Assembly: GCA_025363315.1 (NCBI GenBank)
Contig: JANYED010000203.1
Span: 1-41,977, forward strand
Direction: 5' to 3'
Length of the DNA stretch: 41,977 nucleotides
From: Polaromonas sp.
GTDB taxonomy: Bacteria > Pseudomonadota > Gammaproteobacteria > Burkholderiales > Burkholderiaceae_C
The notes beneath the pieces are model-generated. The model had not been told where the DNA came from and did no database searches. It saw nothing but the letters and a program-made list of their open reading frames with translations. The position numbers and the translations under genes are program-made. Below, piece after piece: positions 1 through 7,733 of the stretch; position 1 is the stretch's first letter, and the number at the start of each line of letters is the position of its first letter.

Positions 1-243
1 GTCACGATAAAGCGCATCAGGCAGCTGAATCAAAATCCCAGCCCCATCGCCCATCAACGCGTCAGCGCCCACTGCACCCCGGTGGTCCAGATTCTCAAGA
101 ATCTTCAAGCCCTGCTGCACGATGGCATGCGACTTGTGCCCTTTGATGTGCGCCACAAAACCCACGCCACAAGCGTCATGCTCGTTGCCAGGTGAGTACA
201 AGCCATGGTCTTGGCTGTGTTTGATTTCGGCTTCTGTTGTCAT
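1..243 (-). CDS. gltB: Glutamate synthase (NADPH) large subunit, N-terminal part
   Basis: The minus strand encodes 81 residues from an ATG at 243 and runs off the left edge on a codon boundary. The sequence DACGVGFVAHIKG followed by NLDHRGAVGAD and GDGAGI is the start of the class II (Ntn) glutamine amidotransferase domain of GltB. In this family a short propeptide is removed so that the cysteine, here Cys25, becomes the N-terminal nucleophile that takes ammonia from glutamine; the enzyme then makes glutamate from 2-oxoglutarate. Only about the first 5% of the usual 1500-residue protein is present, so nothing can be said about the synthase or FMN domains. The gene points away from the transposase at 412-1113. 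Confidence 0.93.
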   Translation of the reverse strand, partial: MTTEAEIKHSQDHGLYSPGNEHDACGVGFVAHIKGHKSHAIVQQGLKILENLDHRGAVGADALMGDGAGILIQLPDALYRD

Positions 244-304
244 GGCGCAGTCCCCTGTTTTGATGACTTGATGTTAAGTCACCGCAACAACAATGCCAAC
301 TTTT

Positions 305-371
305 TTAATTGGGGTCAGATTCCAATTAAGTCTCTTTTATTTCAGGCTTATTTTATTTGGGGTCAGATTAA
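305..371. repeat. RAYT-linked REP-like palindromes, left side of the transposase (two copies)
   Basis: Position 305-329 carries an 8-bp inverted repeat (TTAATTGG/CCAATTAA) around a GGTCAGAT core; 354-371 is a shorter, half-conserved copy. They are inverted relative to the copies on the other side of the transposase (1124-1298). Small palindromes next to a Y1 transposase are the hallmark of REP elements mobilised by RAYTs. Confidence 0.8.
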
Positions 372-411
372 CTAGCGAGAAAATATTCAATTAAATCAAC
401 AGGTTAAAGAA

Positions 412-1113
412 TCAGTCAATAACAGGAACGTCAAACGCGGGCCGCCCCGCCTTGCCTTTCTGAACTCTGCGAAGTGTCTTTTTTTGCAAATCTGCAACAA
501 AATCGTCCGTCCCCAATGCCCAGCCTGCCAAGGTTGATCGCGTCAAAGCCGCTTGTTGGTCTGAGCCAACGCCTGCCCGCACCAAATCTGCGTAAGCCGC
601 CTCGCGCCCAAACGGCGTGTTGGCAAGCTCCCAATACAGCGGATGCGGGGTAATGAGTTTGTCGCTTCGCACACCCATGTACTGCCCGTGACTAGACCAT
701 GGGTAGCTAGCCGCCTCAGCCACCATGCCAGCGCGCACCGGGTTTAAGTCGATATAGGCCATGCAGGCCAGCAAGTAGCGGTCGGTCTGGATCAGCGTCG
801 AGCGGTAACGCCCCTCCCAAAGCGTGCCCGTGCGTGCCTGCAAGTCATTGAAGTAACGCACATACCGCCTGCCCACCGCTTGCATCATCTGCGGCAAGCC
901 CGTGTCTGTTTTGGGGGTGGCCAGCAGGTGAAAGTGGTTGGTCATCAGCACATAAGCATGGATGTCCACCTCAAATTTTTTAGCGTAATCGTCCAGCAGC
1001 GCCAGCAAGTATTGATAGTCCGCCGCAGTTGTAAAAATAGCCTGCCGGTTGTTGCCCCGCTGAATGATGTGATGCGGGTAGCCGGGGAGGGTTAAGCGTG
1101 CTAGTCGTGCCAT
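412..1113 (-). CDS. REP-associated tyrosine transposase (Y1/IS200-like, RAYT)
   Basis: A 233-residue single-domain Y1 transposase. The HUH metal-binding motif is seen as MTNHFHLLA (His60, His62), and the RRYVRYFN stretch (about 82-89) should hold the catalytic tyrosine, followed by GTLWEGRYRS, which is typical of RAYTs. RAYTs cut and join single-stranded REP hairpins; unlike IS200 they have no transposon ends of their own. The ATG at 1113 (MARLARLTLPGYPHH) was chosen because homologues begin there; an upstream ATG at 1170 would translate through a REP palindrome. The frame is open throughout and the motif residues are present, so it may be active. REP copies flank it in inverted orientation. 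Confidence 0.88.
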   Translation of the reverse strand: MARLARLTLPGYPHHIIQRGNNRQAIFTTAADYQYLLALLDDYAKKFEVDIHAYVLMTNHFHLLATPKTDTGLPQMMQAVGRRYVRYFNDLQARTGTLWEGRYRSTLIQTDRYLLACMAYIDLNPVRAGMVAEAASYPWSSHGQYMGVRSDKLITPHPLYWELANTPFGREAAYADLVRAGVGSDQQAALTRSTLAGWALGTDDFVADLQKKTLRRVQKGKAGRPAFDVPVID

Positions 1114-1123
1114 TTTCGCGATT

Positions 1124-1298
1124 TTAATTGGAATCTGACCCCAATTAACAATTAACATTTCAATTAACATTCCGTTGAATGGTGTGATGCGGGTAGCCAG
1201 GGAGGGTTAAGCGTGCTAATCATGCCATTTCTGCAATTTTAATTGGAATCTGACCCCAATTAACACTGCAATTTTAATTGGAATCTGACCCCAATTAA
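1124..1298. repeat. RAYT-linked REP-like palindromes, right side (three copies)
   Basis: Three near-identical copies at 1124-1148, 1239-1263 and 1274-1298, each with perfect 8-bp arms TTAATTGG/CCAATTAA around AATCTGACC. All three share one orientation, opposite to the copies at 305-371. The first lies directly upstream of the transposase start. Confidence 0.85.
1176..1263 (-). pseudogene. Remnant of a second RAYT 5' end
   Basis: This stretch repeats 1060-1148, the first codons of the transposase plus its upstream palindrome, with scattered differences. Read on the minus strand it gives Met-Ala-stop and then LARLTLPGYPHH, so the third codon CGA has become TGA. Homology ends abruptly after about 17 codons. 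It is best explained as a broken second copy or a tandem duplication of the element's 5' flank. Confidence 0.75.
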
Positions 1299-1330
1299 CA
1301 CCAATTAACACCAATTAACACCAATTAACA
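1291..1330 (+). repeat. Tandem repeat (CCAATTAACA)x4
   Basis: Four exact head-to-tail copies of the decamer CCAATTAACA, with a further CCAATTAACA at 1335-1344 after CATG. The unit is the right arm of the neighbouring REP palindrome plus two bases, so it looks like slippage or repeated processing at the REP end. Confidence 0.85.
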
Positions 1331-1331
1331 C

Positions 1332-1463
1332 ATGCCAATTAACAAATCAACGCTTCAATTAACGCTACTGCAAAAGCGGGCTGCTGGCTTAAATCTAAAT
1401 GCTACTATTTCAGGAGCTGATGACGCCAATATTACTCAGGCTACGGGCCTACTTAATGATTAA
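1332..1463 (+). other. Small open frame, possible C-terminal gene remnant
   Basis: A 43-codon frame from ATG 1332 to TAA 1463 ends in LNLNATISGADDANITQATG and LLND. The composition looks protein-like, but there is no ribosome binding site and the first codons lie in the REP-derived tandem repeat. It may be the 3' end of a gene truncated by the RAYT element. No family was recognised. The rest of the gap, 1464-1558, holds only the probable promoter region of the next gene. Confidence 0.25.
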
Positions 1464-1558
1464 AAAAGCGTTAACCAGGGCTTTATAAATTCTTTTGCGT
1501 CGTTTGCAGAATTGGCTGACGTGTGTACACTTTGTTTCACAATACAAAGGCACTCTTC

Positions 1559-3685
1559 ATGAATTGGATTGGTTACTTTAGACCTCAAATATTTATCATT
1601 ATGTACGCTGCTGGTAGCAGTATGTCGCTCAGTCATGCGCAGACGTCTACACTGCCCGATGTTCAGATCACTGCGCCTGCACTCAAAAGCAGTACGGAGC
1701 AATCTCTTCAAGCATCCCCTGCCGCAATCGGCAAAGTTTTTGAAGTCAAACTCGAAAGCAACTCAACCGGCGCGCGACTGGAGGACTCGCTGGTTGAATC
1801 CGGCCTGGCGTACTGGGACGCCAGCAACTCACTGGGCTTGTCTTCTGGCGTCGGGTTTCGGGGGTTTGCCTTGAGCAACCAGAGCAACTCACAGTTGCAA
1901 GGTTCACGCGCGTACTTAAATGGACACCCAGATATTGCTTGGCGTTTTGCCCGAGACCCCGCCACCGTGGCGCGTGTGCAGGTGCTGCAAGGCAATGACG
2001 CAACGCTGCTGGGCGCGGGCGCCCCAGGGGGCACGGTTCAGTACATCAGCAAATCGCCAGTGGGCATAGAGTCGTTGCGCTTGCAATCGTCAGGGGTGGC
2101 TGTCAATTCATCTACTGGTTTACGCTTTATTCTGGACGGTGAAAAGCACATTGGCCTGGTACAAGTACGCGCCGTGCTGGCCGCACAAGGCGGTGAACGC
2201 ACATTAGAAGGTGTGCTCGATAACCGTAACGCTGCACTGCTGGCAACCAAGCTCCCGTGGGCTACAGGCGACGTGCGACTGGACATTGAACACCATAGCA
2301 ACTCGTTGCCCTTTCCATTTGGCACCGCCTATGCGGGAAAGCGGTTTTGGCTAGACCAGCCGTATGTTGACCAACGCGCAACTGCGCAGCGCCATTACCG
2401 CCGGCAAGCGCTGTATGTCAGGCAAGAGCTGTCAAGCACCACCACGCTGAACGCACACTGGCAGCGCGTTCGCTCCAGCCGGGACGAGACATTGCTGGGA
2501 TTTTTTGACCCTTTGAACGCCACTCAATTGCGTGGCTATTACCGATTGATCAAAGAAGAAAATGCCCAGACAGACATGGGCCTCAAACTTGATGGCATCC
2601 AAAGCTTTGGCAACTTGTTGCCTAACGAGAACAAGGGTGCAGTCACGCACCAATGGACCGTAGCGTATGCTGAAAATTCTCAAAACCGGGCATTCAGCGG
2701 CCCGCAAAACATTGGCGGGTTTAGCCTGGACTTGGTCAACCCGCAATTTCCTGTCAACCTTGCTGCGCTGACCCTGTCGCCGCGATTCTCTTATGAAACT
2801 TTTCGAGAAAAAGGCCTGGGTGCATCCAGCGTGTGGCAGCTGCAAAATTTTGAATTGCGTATTGGCATGCGGCGCTCAACAGTCGCCATTGACAGCGCTA
2901 CCAGCCCGAATCTGCCACAGCTAAGAGTGTCAGACGCGACGCAGAACACAACATCAGTCGGCCTGGGTTACGCGTTGCCACATGACCAACGCGTTTGGCT
3001 GTCGCATGCCGAATCTTTTCAGCCCAACCGGGGTAGGCTGAGTGGCGGCGCTTATTTGCCGTCTAGCCTGGGCCGACAACGTGAAATTGGCTGGGAGCGT
3101 GCATGGGCGGGCGACATGCCGGGCGCTGAGCTAAACACATTCACAAGCGGAAAAGCAAGCCTTCAACTTTTTGATATTGCCCAAACCAACTTGCCCCGGC
3201 GCGACCCGGCTGACCCAGACGCTTTTGTATTGATTGGCGCTGTGCGTTCAACCGGTATTACAGCCGCTTTAGACCTCGACTACGGCCCAATGTCCTTTAA
3301 ATCAGCAATAACGCAACAAAACGCAAGAATCTTGAACGCAACAGCCGCCCAGGGCAATCAACTGACTGGCGTGCCTGCAAAGTTTGGTTCAGCCGGCGTG
3401 TCGGCCAAAACCGCTCTTGGGGTATTGGCACTGCAAGCGCAAGGCGCTGGCAAGCTGGCTGGTGACGCGACGGAAAGCTTCAGCGCCCCTGGCTACGTGA
3501 TGTATGGCGCACGGTGGCAAGCACCCGCGTCTGCAAGCCCCGCAAACTCTGGCAAGTCAATCCAATGGGGCATTCGCCTAGACAACTTGCTCGACAAGAG
3601 TTACGTGCGGGCACTGACAGGTGCTGACAACGTCTGGCAAGGCCAGCGCCGCAAGCTAACCGTTTGGGCCGACGTTGCGCTTTGA
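1559..3685 (+). CDS. TonB-dependent outer-membrane receptor (siderophore type)
   Basis: A 708-residue protein with a signal peptide ending at SLSHA-QTS, a plug domain (roughly residues 45-180, including SGVGFRGF and LLGAGAPGGTVQYISKSP) and a long beta-barrel region ending in RRKLTVWADVAL. The plug and length match TonB-dependent siderophore receptors, which import iron chelates across the outer membrane using TonB-ExbBD energy. The ATG at 1559 was chosen because AAAGG lies about 9 bases upstream; an in-frame GTG at 1523 is possible. No TonB-ExbBD, sigma/anti-sigma pair or ABC importer is adjacent, so the substrate is unknown and the role in iron uptake is inference from the family. A hairpin terminator follows directly. 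Confidence 0.85.
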   Translation: MNWIGYFRPQIFIIMYAAGSSMSLSHAQTSTLPDVQITAPALKSSTEQSLQASPAAIGKVFEVKLESNSTGARLEDSLVESGLAYWDASNSLGLSSGVGFRGFALSNQSNSQLQGSRAYLNGHPDIAWRFARDPATVARVQVLQGNDATLLGAGAPGGTVQYISKSPVGIESLRLQSSGVAVNSSTGLRFILDGEKHIGLVQVRAVLAAQGGERTLEGVLDNRNAALLATKLPWATGDVRLDIEHHSNSLPFPFGTAYAGKRFWLDQPYVDQRATAQRHYRRQALYVRQELSSTTTLNAHWQRVRSSRDETLLGFFDPLNATQLRGYYRLIKEENAQTDMGLKLDGIQSFGNLLPNENKGAVTHQWTVAYAENSQNRAFSGPQNIGGFSLDLVNPQFPVNLAALTLSPRFSYETFREKGLGASSVWQLQNFELRIGMRRSTVAIDSATSPNLPQLRVSDATQNTTSVGLGYALPHDQRVWLSHAESFQPNRGRLSGGAYLPSSLGRQREIGWERAWAGDMPGAELNTFTSGKASLQLFDIAQTNLPRRDPADPDAFVLIGAVRSTGITAALDLDYGPMSFKSAITQQNARILNATAAQGNQLTGVPAKFGSAGVSAKTALGVLALQAQGAGKLAGDATESFSAPGYVMYGARWQAPASASPANSGKSIQWGIRLDNLLDKSYVRALTGADNVWQGQRRKLTVWADVAL

Positions 3686-3711
3686 AGCAGCTATTTTCTG
3701 CTTTTTATTTT
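3685..3711 (+). terminator. Rho-independent terminator after the TonB receptor
   Basis: Stem AAGCAG/CTGCTT with a 7-base loop, then a T-rich tract, starting at the last base of the receptor's TGA stop. Confidence 0.6.
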
Positions 3712-3720
3712 ATCAAATCA

Positions 3721-3774
3721 GGCTGTAGCCCTTATGATACGGGCGCAAGCAGCTATGATTTATATAGTATTGCC
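3721..3774 (-). repeat. Dispersed hairpin repeat, copy 1
   Basis: On the minus strand: AGCTGCTTGCGCCCG, a loop, then GGGCTACAGCC. The inner stem GCCC/GGGC is intact. It sits between the convergent receptor and regulator genes. Confidence 0.8.
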
Positions 3775-3791
3775 TGATGCGTTACAGCAAT

Positions 3792-5375
3792 CTAGCGCGT
3801 TGCCAAAGGTTTCTTCCAGTCCCGCCCGCCACCTGCCCACAGGACTTCTTTATCAATTTGCGCGGCCAGTTGCTCGCAGGTGGCAATCAAATCGTCCCGC
3901 TCTTTGAGTGCCGCGACACCGCGTTGCCAGTCACTACTTTCTTTGCAAAAAGCAGCGCATCGGTCAAGCGCCAGCACCTGTTGGCGCGCATCACCTGTTT
4001 GCCTGGCCAGCGCCACACCACGCTCATAAAAAGCCGCCTCGGCAGGTGAACGCTGGCTAGGCCACAAGCGCCAATCGTTGCGCATCAAATCTCTGGCACC
4101 GCTGTGCCCAAGCCACAAGTCAGCCAGCATGATGAAGTCCCAGGCACTGTCTTCAGGCAAATCAAATTTTTCGATCAGCGCTTGGCTCAGGCGCCAGGCC
4201 TTGACCACGTCAAACACCACCGCTGCTGACTGCACCAAAGCTGTGTGCTGCAGCTGTAGCGGCCACTGTAAGTGGTAGGCATAGTTAACCAGCACGCCCT
4301 GCAAGTGGTACGGGTCATCTGCCACGGCAAGCCAAAACAGGGCAGCGCAAAAGCTGTTGTTGACTTGCGCATTCACGCGCTGCAACGTGGCCAACTGCGG
4401 TGGCACAGTACGCGCCATTAGCGCTTGCAATTTGCGCCGATAGGTCAGCGCCTGTAGGTTGGCGAGCTCCCACAAAAGCTTGGGCGAGCCTGCCTGGTCA
4501 ATTTGCTGGCCCAAGCGTTCAAAGTTAATTTTATTGGCGTTCTTGGTTGGGTCTGCGTCATACGACAAGCGCGCTGTCTGCATTGTCAGTTCAGCTGTCA
4601 GTGCGCCTTTTGCCTCCCGGTGCGCCCGCGGCACATGCTGCTGTGCGCCTGCGACCAACACCCATGCGGCGTCACGCTGGCCTAACCGGCGCAGCCAGCG
4701 AATCTTGCGCAGTTCAAACACAACAGCGCCGTCAGGCGACAAACTTAGTTGAGCAGCCATTTCACTCAAATGTTTAACTGCGTCCTCGTACTGGGCTTGC
4801 CGTGCCAGCGCGTCAGCCACAACTAGTGCCGCCACTGCGTTTAGGGTAGCCGTCGGCTCACGCTGCAGGGTCAAGCCGGGGCTTTGCGCAGCTTCGCTCA
4901 ATACCGGTTCGCCAACACCGCCAGATTCATGCCCCAGCGCCACCAGCCCCTGCAAATCTGCGGTGCGATTTGGCTTGGAAGCCTCGACGCTCCACTGCTC
5001 ACCAGCAGCAATCTCCAGCCACCACGGCCCCACAGTGGCCTTGCGCGGCAGGCTCATGACGCGGCTGGCTGAACGTACTTCCTGCAAGCCAGCATTGACT
5101 GACTGCAACAACCGCCGCATGGCAGTGCGGTCAGGCTCGCAGGTGCCTGATTGATCGTTCCATATGGCAGACATGGCAGCCAAAGACAAGTGTTTTTCAG
5201 CCAGGCGACCCGTACATTCAGCACGCTGCACAAGCGCTGCCAAAAACGCTGCTGTTTGGTGGTGCCGAAGAGTTACACGCGTTCCCTTGTTTGTTAGGGT
5301 GTTGTTGGCAATATCAATTGAAATTTCAACCTCATTCATTGCCGAGAGTTTCAATGACTTACGAACAAGAAGCAT
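3792..5375 (-). CDS. Predicted winged-helix regulator with a TPR-like helical C-terminus
   Basis: The 527-residue product has no clear named family. Residues 13-125 resemble an OmpR-type winged helix: short beta strands (ISIDIANNTLTN), a helix (HHQTAAFLAALVQ), a second helix (EPDRTAMRRLLQSVNAGL) and a C-terminal hairpin (ATVGPWWLEI). The rest is alpha-helical and rich in Ala, Leu and Gln, like TPR arrays of SARP/MalT-type regulators. DNA binding is inference. Conservation with the truncated copy at 7092-7613 begins near Met13 (ATG at 5339), so that may be the true start; neither start has a strong ribosome site. It is divergent from the lipoprotein gene at 5501, whose promoter it may control. 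Confidence 0.6.
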   Translation of the reverse strand: MLLVRKSLKLSAMNEVEISIDIANNTLTNKGTRVTLRHHQTAAFLAALVQRAECTGRLAEKHLSLAAMSAIWNDQSGTCEPDRTAMRRLLQSVNAGLQEVRSASRVMSLPRKATVGPWWLEIAAGEQWSVEASKPNRTADLQGLVALGHESGGVGEPVLSEAAQSPGLTLQREPTATLNAVAALVVADALARQAQYEDAVKHLSEMAAQLSLSPDGAVVFELRKIRWLRRLGQRDAAWVLVAGAQQHVPRAHREAKGALTAELTMQTARLSYDADPTKNANKINFERLGQQIDQAGSPKLLWELANLQALTYRRKLQALMARTVPPQLATLQRVNAQVNNSFCAALFWLAVADDPYHLQGVLVNYAYHLQWPLQLQHTALVQSAAVVFDVVKAWRLSQALIEKFDLPEDSAWDFIMLADLWLGHSGARDLMRNDWRLWPSQRSPAEAAFYERGVALARQTGDARQQVLALDRCAAFCKESSDWQRGVAALKERDDLIATCEQLAAQIDKEVLWAGGGRDWKKPLATR

Positions 5376-5500
5376 TAAGTAGCAACCCTAGCTGCCGACT
5401 TAGACACAAGTGACACATTTCAAAACGTTGTGTATCAAATAGTATTTCTGTGCGACTTCAAACATTAGTGCCGTTAAACCCGAATCGAGGAAACTGGAAA

Positions 5501-7099
5501 ATGAAACTGACATATCAAAAATTATTCAAGCTGGCGGCAGCGAGCTTAGCTCTTGCAGGCTTGGCTGCTTGCGGTGGCGGCAGCGGGGACTCTCCAAGCG
5601 TAGCTCCACCACCAACAGCACTTCAAATTGCCACAACATATTTGGCTTCATTGGACAGCTCAATTGCAACTTCACTTGTGTCAACTGGCGCTGCCGTTAC
5701 GAGCACGTACGACGGCTGCTATTTGAATGGCGGGCGAACAAAAGCTAACGCCATTAGCAACTACGACGCGGATTGGGCAGTGAACCCTTCATCCAGCGCT
5801 TATCGAATCGGCTCCACTCGAGTCAATCCGGTCGTTACAGCTGACCGCAACACTACCAACCCTGACGGTACGGCCCGCCGGGAAATTGATGTGCAATACG
5901 CCATCAATTACAAAGACGGCTCAGTGGACAACGCTGCGAACTTGACATTGATTACTGGCAGCTCGTCTGGCAGCTGCGCAACCGCACAAAACAGCCCCGA
6001 TGTGCGCTTGTTTGGCGACCGCCAGATGGTGAGCGTCGACATACGCGCAGAAACGACGCGTACCGACCAATTTGAGCTTCGTAGTAGGTTGAGGCTTTTG
6101 GCACCAGGCCAAACAACTCCCTTTTCAACGACAACGATCCCTGGCTTTACGCAAACATACGCCAACGTCCCTGCAGGCCAGCCGCAAGTTGTCCCGGTGT
6201 TTTACAGTAGACAGGTCAGCTTTCGCATCCAGGACCCAATGGGCAATGCAACCTACGCCGTTGTTACAGGTCCGGGCTTTTTGACGGTGTCAAACGTCTT
6301 AACCCCTTGGAGCATCAAGATGCTATCGCCCCGCCTGTTGAAATCAGACCCACTGTTAGCGGGCAAACTCGGCAATTACACAAGTCTGACTGAAGACAGC
6401 GTCTTTCCCCTCTGCCGCCTACCGAATGGCAGCTCCCCTGGAAGTGCGGCTTTAGCTGACTGCGCAACTGGCGGGGCCAGCAGTTCGCAATGGGGGGTGT
6501 CGATGAATCTGCCAGATAGCACTACGGGTAACTCCACGACATTGGCGGCTGCATCCGATGATCGGCTAAGTCAAGTAGGCATCACCACCGGAACCTACAC
6601 CTTCAAAATTTACAACGACGATGGCTGGAAAACCGTTAATGGACAAGCTGGCAAGACGCCCATTGCCACATATACAGCGCAATTAGACAGCCTGCCGATC
6701 AGTTTTGTAGACATGAACGTAACTGGTAATGTCAATAACGATAAATTCCCTAAAATATCGTCGTCAAGTTCGACTGCAGCAGTCGCCGCTTCAGAGTTGT
6801 CCGGACAAGCTTACGTGGGGGCACTATCCTGGACAGCGCCGCTGTTTGTCGCGACCAACGCCTTTAAATTAAGTTTTGTTGAGGCATACGCGGAAGGAGC
6901 ACTGTCCACAACGGGCCTTCCGGCATTTCCTAGGGTCGCAAAATTCACAGACATTTACCCAGCAAGTAACGCCCTTTCCGGAACCATCAACGTGACAGCA
7001 GATCCAGTTACCCTTGCGCTCAAAAATTATTCTGAGGTGCAAGTGAACTACACAAATCGCAACGGGTCGCGGATCCGGTCACTTATCAGTTTCAATTAG
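5501..7099 (+). CDS. Large lipoprotein of unknown function
   Basis: A 532-residue precursor whose start at 5501 follows a CGAGGA ribosome site. The signal peptide ends in the lipobox LAGLAAC with Cys24, followed by GGGSGDSPS and a Ser/Thr/Asn-rich sequence that looks like a beta-rich exported domain. The +2 residue is Gly, which fits outer-membrane sorting. No known domain was recognised. It lies between a regulator candidate and the broken duplicate of that regulator, and a strong inverted repeat follows its stop. The cysteines in DGCYLNGG, GSCATA, PLCRL and DCATG could form disulphides in the periplasm. Its role is unknown. Confidence 0.7.
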   Translation: MKLTYQKLFKLAAASLALAGLAACGGGSGDSPSVAPPPTALQIATTYLASLDSSIATSLVSTGAAVTSTYDGCYLNGGRTKANAISNYDADWAVNPSSSAYRIGSTRVNPVVTADRNTTNPDGTARREIDVQYAINYKDGSVDNAANLTLITGSSSGSCATAQNSPDVRLFGDRQMVSVDIRAETTRTDQFELRSRLRLLAPGQTTPFSTTTIPGFTQTYANVPAGQPQVVPVFYSRQVSFRIQDPMGNATYAVVTGPGFLTVSNVLTPWSIKMLSPRLLKSDPLLAGKLGNYTSLTEDSVFPLCRLPNGSSPGSAALADCATGGASSSQWGVSMNLPDSTTGNSTTLAAASDDRLSQVGITTGTYTFKIYNDDGWKTVNGQAGKTPIATYTAQLDSLPISFVDMNVTGNVNNDKFPKISSSSSTAAVAASELSGQAYVGALSWTAPLFVATNAFKLSFVEAYAEGALSTTGLPAFPRVAKFTDIYPASNALSGTINVTADPVTLALKNYSEVQVNYTNRNGSRIRSLISFN

Positions 7100-7613
7100 C
7101 AGGTATTTGAGACCACTTTGGGCCCGGACGAGCCCAAAGTTTGTTAAGCAGCAGTGAACAAACCTGCTGCGCTTCATTCTTGCCGAGTAACCTGTCGCCA
7201 TATTTGATTTGGCTGAGAAACCTCGACGCTCCACTGCTCACCAGCAGCAATCTCCAGCCACCATGACCCCCCACAGTGGCTTTGCGCGGCAGGCTCAACA
7301 CCTGGCTTGCTGACCGTACTGCCGCCAAGCCCGCATTGACTGACTGCAACAATTGCTGAATTGCAGTGCGGTCAGGCTCGCAGGTACCAGAGTAGTCGTT
7401 CCACACGGCCGTCATGGCAACCAAAGACAAGTGTTTTTCAGCCGGGCGACCCGTACATTCAGCACCTTGCACAAGCGCTGCTAAAAACGCGGCTGCCTGA
7501 TGATGTCGAAGCAGAACGCAACCACCCAGGCTAGTCAAAGTGTTTGCTTGTTTATCAACTGAAATGATTACTTGCACCATTGACTTAAGTCTGATGGATA
7601 AACACGGTGGCAA
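7092..7613 (-). pseudogene. Truncated and frameshifted copy of the 3792-5375 regulator
   Basis: The first 110 or so codons align closely with the N-terminus of the regulator candidate at 3792-5375 (for example AAAFLAALVQGAECTGRPAEKH and GTCEPDRTA), at protein and DNA level. Near 7265-7272 this copy has two extra bases compared with its paralogue, so PWWLEIAAGEQWSVE is lost from the frame and the remaining codons are unrelated. In the corrected frame the homology would end after QVTRQE at a stop near 7180. The helical C-terminal 400 residues are missing. A shortened protein with just the DNA-binding part cannot be excluded, but decay is more likely. Confidence 0.7.
7115..7145 (+). terminator. 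Strong hairpin after the lipoprotein gene
   Basis: Perfect 9-bp stem ACTTTGGGC/GCCCAAAGT with an 8-base loop, followed by TTGTT. The T tract is short, so termination is likely but not certain. Confidence 0.55.
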
Positions 7614-7636
7614 AATTGGGGTCAGATTCTAATTAA
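7614..7636 (-). repeat. Solitary RAYT-type REP palindrome
   Basis: AATTGGGGTCAGATT followed by CTAATTAA, a near-copy of the palindromes around the transposase at 412-1113, some 6.5 kb away. It lies directly upstream of the truncated regulator copy, with no transposase beside it. Confidence 0.8.
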
Positions 7637-7666
7637 GCTCTGTTCCCGTTTATCTCCACCTATGTT

Positions 7667-7725
7667 TTAGGCCTCTAGACCAATAGATACGGGCGCGACC
7701 AGCAACTAATTAAATAGCAGTAATC
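7667..7725 (-). repeat. Dispersed hairpin repeat, copy 2
   Basis: On the minus strand GTTGCTGGTCGCGCCCG, loop, then GGTCTAGAGGCC. It is more diverged than most copies. It lies just downstream of the binding-protein gene. Confidence 0.65.
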
Positions 7726-7733
7726 AAAATCCC

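Noticed and set aside
1114-1170. N-terminal extension of the RAYT (ATG at 1170)
   Set aside because: It would translate a REP palindrome and is absent from the family's usual N-terminus; the ATG at 1113 fits.
1291-1344. Possible CRISPR-like short repeats
   Set aside because: The units are contiguous 10-mers with no spacers of regular length; they derive from the REP arm.
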